Shown: positions 47,722 to 57,285 of the stretch, one piece after another
Position numbering within the stretch: position 1 is the stretch's first letter
Layout of the letters: the number at the start of each line of letters is the position of its first letter
From: Epiperipatus broadwayi
Lineage: Eukaryota; Onychophora; Udeonychophora; Euonychophora; Peripatidae
Assembly: GCA_028023455.1 (NCBI GenBank)
Contig: JAQFVV010012672.1
Location: 620,001 to 684,000, forward strand
Length of the DNA: 64,000 bases
Reading direction: 5' to 3'
Program-made: the position numbers and the translations under genes
Notes under the pieces: model-generated
Told to the model about the DNA's origin: nothing
The model's database searches: none
The model's input: the letters and a program-made list of their open reading frames with translations, nothing else

Positions 47722-48978
47722 GGTTGTCGTCGATTAGTCGCTAAAAGCTGCATGAGAGCATTCTACCTAGTAGAAGCACATTAAAATGTCGTTTACTAGG
47801 CATACCTATTAGTAGGCCTACATATATATGCTGTCAGTAATATTATACCATAACATATACATATTTTGAGTTCTTTTTTTCGTGACCATTATCTTTTGCA
47901 AAAAAAAGTCACTCTTTGACACCTTCAATAGGCTTAGCAGTTGCTATGAAACTTTCACAATTTACATTTCCAGTATTTGTTTTCTTTTGGGATTCTAGAA
48001 TTGTATTGTAAGTAATTGTGCAAATGTTTATTTTAAAATTTTTTAACTCGTTTCAATGTATGTGGTATTTGTTATTTTAAATTTTAACATTGCAAACAAC
48101 AATCACTAAAGACATGGTCAATTGTCAAAATTTGGAGGTGTTTTCACTCGTGAGATTTTAGAGTCGAGATTTAGAAAATGGCCGCAAGTGAAATCAACAT
48201 TTTCATTAGGAGAGTGTTCCACTTGTTGTTAAATTAAAATCTTTTGAATGTGATTATTGTAATTGTATGCAATAGTTATATTTTGTGTTTGTTTCTGAAA
48301 AAAATTTTCAGTCCAAAAAATTTGTTACTATTATTTTTTGAAATATTGACGAGTGAATTGGTTTTCGTTTGTTCACTAAATAAATATTTCATCTAAGTTA
48401 GAACAAATGTAAAATCATTTTCGGATTTCTAGTTAATTAAAAAATTGATCAATATAGTTCAAAAATGGGGGGGGGGGAATCAAATTACAAGCAGATTTTT
48501 TTTTTTAAAACAAATCAAATATTACTTTTATTTCAAACAAGTACAATTAAAAACAGATTTCCATAAAATGGTTTTTTTTTTTTTTTGGTTAAAAAATATC
48601 AAATTAAAAACACATTTTTTAAAAAAAAGTTATTTTTACTTAAAAGAATCTTTATTTAAAACAAAAAAAAGTTGTATTCAATCGCGGGCCCATAAGAAAA
48701 AAATTTGGCTACAAAATGTTAGATTGAATCGTGCGCGCGGTAGGAAATGTTATATTGAATCTTAAAATGGAAAAACATATTCAACAAAAAAAAGCTTTAT
48801 TTTTATTTTAATTTTAAAAAAAGGTTATATAGAATTATGCTAGAAATGTTAAAAGAATGAATCTCCTTTTTTTTTTACGCTACAATATGTTAGATTGAAA
48901 CGCGCGCCAGGGAATGTTATATTGAATTGTTTTTAACAGCGCTATCAAGTGGGATATGGTGGCTATTCGACGACAACC
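47722..48978. mobile_element. 1.26 kb DNA element with 8 bp duplication, GGTTGTCGTCGA ends
   Basis: The ends are GGTTGTCGTCGATTAGTC and, inverted, GGTTGTCGTCGAATAGCC. The perfect 8 bp duplication AAATTAAT lies at 47714-47721 and 48979-48986. The interior contains G11 (48467-48477), long T and A runs and repeated ATGTTAGATTGAA(T/A)CG-type blocks with GCGCGC (48720 and 48890). No transposase is visible. The GGTTGTC terminus is shared with the element at 50240. Confidence 0.92.
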
Positions 48979-48986
48979 AAATTAAT

Positions 48987-49387
48987 AGTTCAAGTATATT
49001 TATATTTTAATAAAATATAAAAAATAATCATCATTAAAAAGTTAATTTTTGTTGTTACTATAAAGATCTTTAAACTGATCTGAAATTGTAAACAATGGAA
49101 AAAACATTGCATGGTGATTCTTTCCAACTTATAATAATTTTCCTGTGATTGTTACATAGGAATTGTCCTTTTTAATGCTTATTTATTGACTGTCTTCCTA
49201 ATTATTTATTTATTGTTTGCAAGATGGGTCTAAATGCTTATTAGCTGACAGATTACTCTTATTTCGCTTGGATTATTACAATATGGATTTTTTTCTCGCT
49301 TTAGTAGCCAACCCAGCTAGTGGTTTTTAAAAAATGCAATTTGCTCACACATCTTAAGTCAAATACTGAGCAACAAAATATAATTGT
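48987..49387. other. AT-rich non-coding stretch
   Basis: No supported feature. Confidence 0.4.
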
Positions 49388-49627
49388 TTAATCTTTTAGA
49401 TTTGATAAGTGATCTTGAGATTTTAATCTTCTCATCAGATTAAAGAGGGAATGATAGTTGTTCATTATTGCTGGAAAAGGGAAAAGGATAAATGTGTAGG
49501 CCATTATAAAACAACCAATAGATAATATACTTTTAATATTGTTTATATCTAAGAGGACCCTTTCATTTAAGTAAGATTTTATTGTATATGAGTATTGACT
49601 TTTGATTGACGCCATCTGCATTTGCAA
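49388..49627 (-). CDS. possible exon or relic, unknown protein
   Basis: I do not recognise this protein. A 79-codon minus-strand frame has a hydrophobic segment (IGCFIMAYTFILFPFPAIMN) long enough to span a membrane, then a basic stretch ending HLSNLKD and a stop. A possible acceptor (CTTGCAAATGCAG) precedes codon five or so, near 49614. There is no homology I can name, and the frame may be fortuitous. Confidence 0.2.
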   Translation of the reverse strand: MQMQMASIKSQYSYTIKSYLNERVLLDINNIKSILSIGCFIMAYTFILFPFPAIMNNYHSLFNLMRRLKSQDHLSNLKD

Positions 49628-49629
49628 GT

Positions 49630-50231
49630 TGTTGATATAATGATTAAAAAATGTGCAGTTATATTGAAAAATAGGTCTTTCTATGAGTAAATAATAGACA
49701 TTGAAACAACATATGAGTAAATAAAAGTTACACCTACAAGAAAACTATATACCCCCCCCTTCCCTCAAGGTTCCTGGATTGTTGTGTTTTTGCCTTTTTT
49801 ATATATATTATCAACTTTGTGACTGACATTTTATTTAAAAGAATACTTAATTGTATAATGCTAGACCATCAGGCAAGCCATTTGGATCATAAATCAAAAA
49901 GAAAAATTAAATAAGAAAGAGGTGCTACAAAAATATCTGATGTGACTATAGATATATTCTTTGCAAAAATTAACATATATAAAAACTTATGAATGAAAAT
50001 ATTAAAAATTGATTTTTTTTAAAGGATGGACACTTAATATTAATAAACTGATCACCAAAATGCTTTTTTCTAAGTATAGAAATTATTAGTTTTTATTATT
50101 ATTTACAGAAAATGAAACACAATAAATAACTATACATATTTCTAATAGTAATCTTGAAAACCTCATCATATTTTAATTATATTTTTTTTGAGTTTGATAG
50201 CAAAATGACTTTATTTTATCATGAGACTATG
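49630..50231. other. AT-rich non-coding stretch
   Basis: No supported feature. Confidence 0.4.
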
Positions 50232-50599
50232 ATAATTTTGGTTGTCATCTGATCCTTCGTGTCAGCCGCCAGAGGCGCGATTTCTAACTGAAAAACACAA
50301 TATATAGTTCCCGGGATAGCGATTCTCTATTAATATTGACTTTTTTTTGGTTTGTTTACAAAGTTTACTTTTTTTCGTTTCTGAATTATTTTTCCCAAAT
50401 AATATTTTTGACGATGGGATAATAAGTTTTTTTTTTTTTTTACCAAAGGGTCTTTTTTGGTGTGTGTTCAAATAGTAATTTGTTTTTTTTTTTTAAAAAA
50501 AAAAATAATATTACTGTTTTTGTAAAATTGGATTGACAAAATTCAAGAGAGAACGGGGTTTTATGATGGATCTTTAAATAATAATTTACGTTACTTTGA

Positions 50600-51560
50600 T
50601 AGGTTTACATTTGATTGCCGAAAACAATTATTGGGAGAAGTGTTGTTTTTTTTTTTTTCGCGCGTGTGTGTTTATGTTTAAATAAAATTTAAAACCTTAC
50701 TTTCATTTATAAATTATGGTTTTGGTTCTACAAATAAATATTTTTGACAATGGGACGATAATAGTTGTTTTTTGTTTAATTTTTATTGACAAGAGCGGGT
50801 GTTTTTTTGGTGTAGATTCAAATAGTAATTTGGGTTACGTTTAAATAATAAGTTGCGGTCTTACTTTGATCGGTTTACATTTGATTTCCGACACTAATTA
50901 CTGGGAAGGGTGTTTTTTTGTGTGTACGTTTGTAGACAACAATTATTGGGGGAAGGGGTGTAACCGTTTAAAGAATAGTAGTTTACGTTACTTTTAGTAG
51001 TGGTGTACATTTGATTGCTGACAATAATTAGTGAGAAGGTGGGTGTTTTTTGGTGATTGGCGACAACAATTATTGGGAGAAAGAGTTTTGTTTTTGTTCG
51101 TGCGTATGTTTAAATCAAAATTTAAGTTACTTTTATCGGTTACCATTTGATTGAAAACCGATTTGACTTTCTTTTTTTCGTTTATAAATTATTTGGGTTT
51201 TCCCAAATAATATTCGATTTGACAATGGGACAATAATAGTCCAGGTTTCTTTAATTTTGATTGACAAGAGCGAGTCTTTTTCGGTGTACGTTCGAATAGT
51301 AATTTTGGTTATGTTTAACTAATAATTTACTGTCTTACTTCGATTGGTTTACATTTGATTGGCCAGGACAATTAGTGGGAGGGTTTTTTTTGTTTTTTTC
51401 TATACGATTAAAGAATAATTGACGTTCCTTTTATTTGACCGTTTGATTGCCGACGACAACAATTATTGGGAGAAGAGGGGTTTTTGGGGCTATGTTTAAA
51501 TAAAAATTTTAGTTACTTCTTTTATTTTACATTTGATTGCAATTATTGGGAGAAGAAGGG
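50600..51560. repeat. diverged array of a TTTGATTGCCGACAACAATT motif
   Basis: Copies of TTTACATTTGATTGCCGACA followed by ACAATTATTGGGAGAAG-type sequence and a T- or G-rich run occur near 50605, 50873, 50935, 51008, 51060, 51350, 51430 and 51530. A second interspersed motif is GACAATGGGACGATAATAG (50745, 51220). Spacing is irregular, so this is a degenerate higher-order array inside the 2.16 kb element. Confidence 0.8.
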
Positions 51561-52173
51561 ATGTACGTTTAAATAAAAATTGAAGTTACTTCTTTTATTT
51601 TTGACATTTGACGATCATTTAGAATCCCTCAAACAAGCTTGCCTTTACGAAGTGAACCTTTCCGTCGGCAGATGTTTTCGGACCTCAAATTGCATATATT
51701 TGCCGCACAATCCAATCTTTTCTTTCAGCAGCAGGATTTTTTTTCTGCTGTAGAAATATTCCAGCGCTGGCCCGTGTCTGGCAATTCCCATCTTTTCAAG
51801 TTTTCTGTTGTGGGAATTAGCCGTACTTTTTGTCTCGGAAAATTTCTCGCTAAAACGTGACTCAAAGCGTGATTTTTAAATTTTTACGCTATTCCACCCT
51901 AATCGAAAATTTAGGAGGAATACAAATTTATGAGGAACAATCACGATACTGTTAAAATTGATAAAATGTAACAGTACATCGATTGGTCTTAAAAAAAACA
52001 AGGCACCGATGAAAATTTAAATAATTTTGACACGATCAAAATAAACACCCTAGTACGATATTGTTACATCAAATACATAAAGCAGCATTACGATATAGTG
52101 CGTGACACAAACAACTACGGCATTTTCCTCTGCTTTTAGCATCGGAAAATGCTACACTGTTAGCCGCTAAGCC

Positions 52174-52313
52174 GAGTTAACACTCTTTCTAGATTTTATC
52201 ATAGAAAGGAGACTTAACTTACGAGTTAATATTCTACCTTTTAGCGTAGAAAGTAGACTTAACTCCGAGTTAACAATCTTTCTAGGATTTCTTTTAGAAA
52301 GAATGCTTAAAGG
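52174..52313. repeat. three tandem 44-49 bp units, each palindromic
   Basis: Units at 52174, 52223 and 52267 each start GAGTTAA and contain TCTTTCTA or TTCTACC, then its partner TAGAAAG. The first two run on to GACTTAACT-type sequence and the third to a diverged ATGCTTAAAGG, so each can fold on itself. Confidence 0.85.
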
Positions 52314-52678
52314 CTTGGGTGCGGCCGCGGAAACGGCATATTTTTAGAAATTTAGCTAGAAATCGTGCCTCTGGCGGCTGACACGAACGATCAGATGACA
52401 ACCATAATTTTTTACATATCTAAACTGTAATGCAAAATCGTATTCAATGCTGATGTAATGAACATAGTCTGTCTTTGAAATCTGGTACATCTCAAGTCTT
52501 ATAAAGTGAATAAGCAGTATAATGAATATTTTTTTCTTATTGAATTAAGACTTATACACCAAATGCAAATATGCATGACAAACATTAGAATGGCAGGCAT
52601 TCTTATCACATAAGCTTAGTTATAAAATTGGTTCACTTATTTTTTTCTATCTCTAGTACTGAAAATATTGTATATATA

Positions 52679-53030
52679 CAGGCAGTTCTTTACTTTCGTA
52701 CATTCTACTTTCATACAATTCACCATTTCGTACAAATAGCAATAGAAAAAGACAGGGTGTTATGAATTTTTTTATCAAGAAAAAAAGTAAGAAGAGTACA
52801 ATTCAATTATCTCTTGATAAATTTATAAAGAAAATAAAAGATACTAATCAATAAAGTACCATTTATGTACAGTATATATTTTTTTATATGACAAAGCGTC
52901 GGCTGGGGAGTGAACCTGGAACAACTGCTTGGAAGGCAGCTATGCTAACCACTAGGCCACTAACGCTTGACATGTACAGTATATTTGAGTTTTTGTTCTT
53001 GTCTGTGTGTTTATTATTTGGAAATCATCA
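52679..53030. mobile_element. Tigger-derived fragment (relative of the element at 57286)
   Basis: After TA, CAGGCAGTTCTTTACTTTCG resembles the CAGGCAGTCCCTTAGTTACG end at 57286. The next 200 bp read in reverse match 57395-57530 of that element: TATTGATTAGTATC, AATTTATCAAGAG(T/A)TAATTGAATTGTA and GTCTTTTTCTATTGCT are all present in the same order. The opposite end has decayed. A tRNA-like sequence is inserted into it. Confidence 0.75.
52895..52966 (-). pseudogene. tRNA-Gly(TCC) retrocopy
   Basis: Minus strand from 52966: the acceptor 5' strand GCGTTAG, a box A TGGCCTAGTGG, an anticodon arm CTGCCTTCCAAGCAG with anticodon TCC, box B GGTTCACTCC, and the acceptor 3' strand. The acceptor stem has one A-C mismatch. 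The T stem has two mismatches, and the conserved A58 position is C. A 13 bp duplication ATGTACAGTATAT (52865-52877 and 52972-52984) encloses it, with a 5 nt leader and a tail ending in A7. I infer a LINE-assisted retrocopy, not a working tRNA gene. It sits inside the Tigger fragment. Confidence 0.82.
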
Positions 53031-54184
53031 ACTAGCACTTACATATATATAAAGAATAATGATTTATATTTTTATATACTATTAAGTTGTAACTTTTTAG
53101 TATTATTAATTTTGTTTTTATAGTTGTAATTTATTTTTATTAATTTGAGATATCTTTAGATTATTTTTATTCTTAGAAAATTCTCTTAACAGGGGTTTGG
53201 TTGTTTATCATCAATGATCACAGCAATTAATTTCTCATACAGTAAATCCTGCTTCAGAAAACAAAATCTAAAATGTAATTATGAATAGGAGTAATAGCCT
53301 ATGCAAATTTAAAAATAATTTCAACTTTGTGTACATAATCTTAATAAGACTAATAAACCCAATGAAGAGTTCTATTGAAGCAATTTACTTATAAATATTT
53401 TTTACTAAACAAATTTTTTTATGAACCCAATTCTTATACATTTTTAATAATTTTATAAATATTAACTTTTATTTTTGACTGATTTCTTTTGCATAAACTG
53501 TTTTATATTTTTAATATATACATGTGTCTGTGTGTTTTTCTAAATTTGTATAACTTTAAACTTAAATAATTTATTTTATTCCTGCCATTTTAATTATTTC
53601 ATTAACAATGTAATAAAATTTAAAGTAATAAATTTTTAAAAAAAGATAGAGGACATCAGTATATGCTAATGCATCTCATTAAAAAAAAAAAATATTTAAA
53701 AACCACTTTTTGATGATTTTTTTTTTTTACATTATACATTTCAAGAACCAATTAGGTACAAATGTTAGGACCCCTGTATATTTTTAAAAAGTATTCTTCC
53801 AAATGTCTGTACTGCAATAATTTTAGCCATATACCATAAAAACAGCATTTGAAAGCTGGTTAATTACTGTTTTGTTTTTTGTTTAATTTCTCTTTGTCTA
53901 CATGTAAATATTAATTTTAATCTTGAAACAGAAAAATAGTGACAAAAAATCAATTATTATTGAAAGCAAAAAAAAATCATTTCTAAAAGAGAAAAAACTA
54001 TAAAATAGTAGCTTAAACTCTAACTTTGCTATGGTTAAATTAATATGTGTCATTTAAGAAAATTAAAAAGGGCAGAGATAGAAAAGGGATTTTTAGATTA
54101 AACAGTTTAAATTGTAATATCATGGAACAAATGGATTTTTTTTACTAATTTGGATGAATCTTAAAAATCAGGTGAATAGCATTA
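53031..54184. other. AT-rich non-coding stretch
   Basis: No supported feature. Confidence 0.4.
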
Positions 54185-54412
54185 ATGAACAAGCATTTAC
54201 GAAAAGAGCAAACAATTGTTGAAAATCAATTCTATATTATTTCTAATATTTTGAAAAGCAACCAAGTTGATCTCATTATATCATTTAAATATAATGTCTC
54301 TGATATTGCATTTTTTAAAGAAATTTGTCAGCAAAAATCTTACTTTAAATATCTTTTGCTGGGTTTTTGCTATGAATATAGAATTTGTGCATTGTTGAAT
54401 AAAAATCATTAA
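54185..54412 (+). CDS. possible small coding relic, unknown
   Basis: I do not recognise this protein. A 75-codon frame from ATG to TAA has mixed, not low-complexity, composition (KEQTIVENQFYIISNILKS, then an AFFKEICQQKSYFKYLLLGF stretch). In such AT-rich DNA a frame of this length can arise by chance. No domain, signal or splice context supports it strongly. Confidence 0.18.
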   Translation: MNKHLRKEQTIVENQFYIISNILKSNQVDLIISFKYNVSDIAFFKEICQQKSYFKYLLLGFCYEYRICALLNKNH

Positions 54413-55304
54413 AAGTATTTACAGTATAAATTTTAATCTTTTTTTTTCCTTCAATGACAAATGTATATTTACTCAGCAGACTAGATACTATTTCATTTAA
54501 AAAATTTTCAAAATAAAACAGTTTGCAATACATTAAGAATTCTGTTTTCATTTACATACGCTTTAGTACATTACCATTTAAATTCACAGTTGTAAATAAA
54601 TGAAATTAATATTTTTATATGATATTAAAAAAAATTTAAATTTTCTAGTATGTTAATTTTTCCAATATTATCACTGTAACCTGTAGTTTAATTAATGAAG
54701 TCTGTGATTATATTTCATTAATACAATATGTATCTTAATTAAAATTAGAATATAATTAAATTATTTACTTTCTAATTAAATAACTTTCATTTATTTATTT
54801 TATTATTTATATTATGAACATATATCTCACTTTGTGTGTTAATAAATTACATATTGAATGGAAATTATTAATGCCTTAAATTCATTTATATGTGATGTGT
54901 TTTATTATTATTAAATTAAAAAATTGCTCATAATGGATATTTAATGAATATTATAGAACTTATAAAAACAGGAAGTATAGTTTTGGCCCAGTTTTTTGTG
55001 GTGATTGAATAAGAGATAACATTTCCTTCAAATTATGAAGACTTAACTAACAGGAAATATTGAACTCATTCTTGAAAATTTATTGAATCTACAATAAGTA
55101 AATTTGTTCTTTTTGTATGTGTGTGTGATATAATTTCATTTCTTTTTAAAAAGAATTAAGGCCTGTATTAAAGTTAAAGAATGGTAAATCTTGTGCATAT
55201 AACATATCAATGTAAATACTTAGAAAAATGTATTTAAACAAATTGTTTATCTCTATTATGAAGTATAATAACTTTATCTTTCTTATTGCATTGCCAAATC
55301 CATA
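54413..55304. other. AT-rich non-coding stretch
   Basis: No supported feature. Confidence 0.4.
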
Positions 55305-55787
55305 TAATATTAATATCATTTATGTTCTTTGTTGCTTTTTACAGTGTTTTTTATAAAAAATATGTTAAAAAATAATATTATAGATTTAAAAAAATTATAT
55401 ATATTGCACATTATTATAATGAATAATAATAATGTAAAATATAAAAATATGAATATATAATATTAGAGTTAAATATTAAAAAAAATAATAAGAATAAAAT
55501 AAAAAATGATGAAATAAAAATAAAATCTATTTATATGATTATAGGAAGTGATGATTGATAAATATAGAATACGTAAAAGGTTAAAATGTATAATATATAA
55601 AAAGGTAATTATATAGAGAAGTGTATAAAGATATATATGGGTATATAAAGAATGATTATAGGATAGAATATATGTATGTATATAAAATGTACAATTATAT
55701 GTTCATTTATATTTGTATTGTGTTTGTTACAGTTTTGAAGAAACATTGTAAAAAGTAATAAAGAACATAAATGATATTAATATTATA
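55305..55787. repeat. 483 bp inverted-repeat structure with AT-only core
   Basis: AATATTAATATCATTTATGT followed by TCTTTGTTGCTTTTTACA (55305-55350) pairs with the inverted block at 55740-55787, with about three mismatches over 47 bp. The ~390 bp core is nearly pure A/T with GTATATA and AATAATAAT words. ATTGTTTATCTCTA occurs as a direct repeat at about 55239 and 55785. It is possibly a MITE; the exact target duplication is unclear. Confidence 0.65.
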
Positions 55788-57283
55788 TTGTTTATCTCTA
55801 ATTATATCTTGATTGATTGTTAGAGTGTATATATTATGATGTATTGCATTGTGTTTTTAAAGATATATTTTTCTTTTCTTTTTTTTTTGTCTCTTATTTA
55901 ATAATTTTTAACTTTTTTTTTTTAATATTAAAAAAATAGCATGCATGGTATAAACAATTCTGTTTTTTCCTAATTAAATATTTATTTATAAATTAATTTC
56001 TGGAAAAAAAATAAATTGTTTTTTGTTAAAGCAAATTGGTTGAGAATCTTCTATTAACATTTTTTAATTGATATTCTTGTCCAGTAGCATTTTGACAGTA
56101 ATTTTTAATTACATTCAGTATCAAAAAAGATTTTTTTTTCAGATACACTGATTGAAGGTAAAATCAAAATTAAGATGCAAAGTAGCATTAATACTAGTAG
56201 AAATATCAAATTTAAATCTGAAGTTTATGTATTCAAGAAGTTTATTAACATCCCTATTTTTAAAATCAATTAAATTTTAAGTGCCTATTAATTTATTTCT
56301 TAACTTTAAAAAAATCAGTCTAACATAAATGTATTTTTAAATTTTCAAAAACATTTTCAGGGAATTTTGTTAACTAAATATGTGATATTTTTGAATTGAT
56401 TAATTCAAGGAAAAATAAATTTGACACTGTCTTTAAACCATCTACATGTGAAACAATTATCCAAAATATTTTTTTAAAAACCTCCTGTAATTAGTTTCTG
56501 TATCTCTTAGATTTTCAATTCTAAGTCCTTTTTTTTAGATAAAATATGTGCAGATATTTCATTTTAATTATTCCACATTAAAAAAAAAAATCAAATTAAA
56601 TATGTATATAAGAAATTAAATGTTTTTAAATAACTCTAAAATTATAATGTATTGCAACATGAAAATTTAAAGATGTAATAAAAAACAAATGAAATATTTT
56701 TATCTATTGTTAAGCATAAAAATTAAAATTTATAAAATAAAATATATTTATTAAAATACTTGATAAAAATCTATTTTGATATTTTCTTCACATATTTAGT
56801 AGTGATGGTAATTTTTTTTTTTAGAAATTTATTTAAAACCAATATGGATTGTATTTTTGAGGAAGTTAACTTATTTTTGTCAACTTTGTAAATATGAGAC
56901 AAATATATATATTTTATAGAAGTTATGTAATGATATATAGATTATTATGAATATTTGATATAGTAGTGTGCCACATCAGCAATATTTTTTGGCTTAACTT
57001 ATTATTGCTTAGATTTAATTAAAAAATTGTATCTGTTAATGTTTTATTAATGAGACAAAGAGGTTTTCTAGTGTAAGATAATTTTAATCAGAGTACTACT
57101 TTTATTGTGGAGCATCACCTACAATTTACTCAATAGAGATAAGATAAATTCTTGATTTTACTTTCTCTTTTTTTTTTTTTCAAAAAAAGTTAAGAATACT
57201 TATAAAATGTAAATATGAAAATGTCAATAAAATAAATATGTAATTATATTAAGAAGAAACTTCTGTGGAGTGCATGCAAATTC
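55788..57283. other. AT-rich non-coding stretch
   Basis: No supported feature. Confidence 0.45.
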
Positions 57284-57285
57284 TA

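Larger units (their letters stand above)
50240..52403. mobile_element. 2.16 kb DNA element with 8 bp duplication, GGTTGTCATCTGATC ends
   Basis: The termini are inverted repeats of about 49 bp with two mismatches, starting GGTTGTCATCTGATC and continuing through GTCAGCCGCCAGAGGC. The perfect 8 bp duplication ATAATTTT lies at 50232-50239 and 52404-52411. The left 1.3 kb is strongly T/G-biased on this strand and built from diverged copies of one motif (see separate entry). The right part has three 44-49 bp palindromic units. I find no transposase. CpG is frequent here, unlike in the flanks. Confidence 0.94.

Noticed and set aside
5341-47835. Scattered (AT)5-7 tracts suggesting a regular array
   Set aside because: They are short, irregularly spaced and expected in very AT-rich DNA. 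No CRISPR-like or satellite periodicity was found.
48445-48765. 106-codon plus-strand frame
   Set aside because: It is made of A, T and G homopolymer translations inside the 1.26 kb non-coding DNA element.
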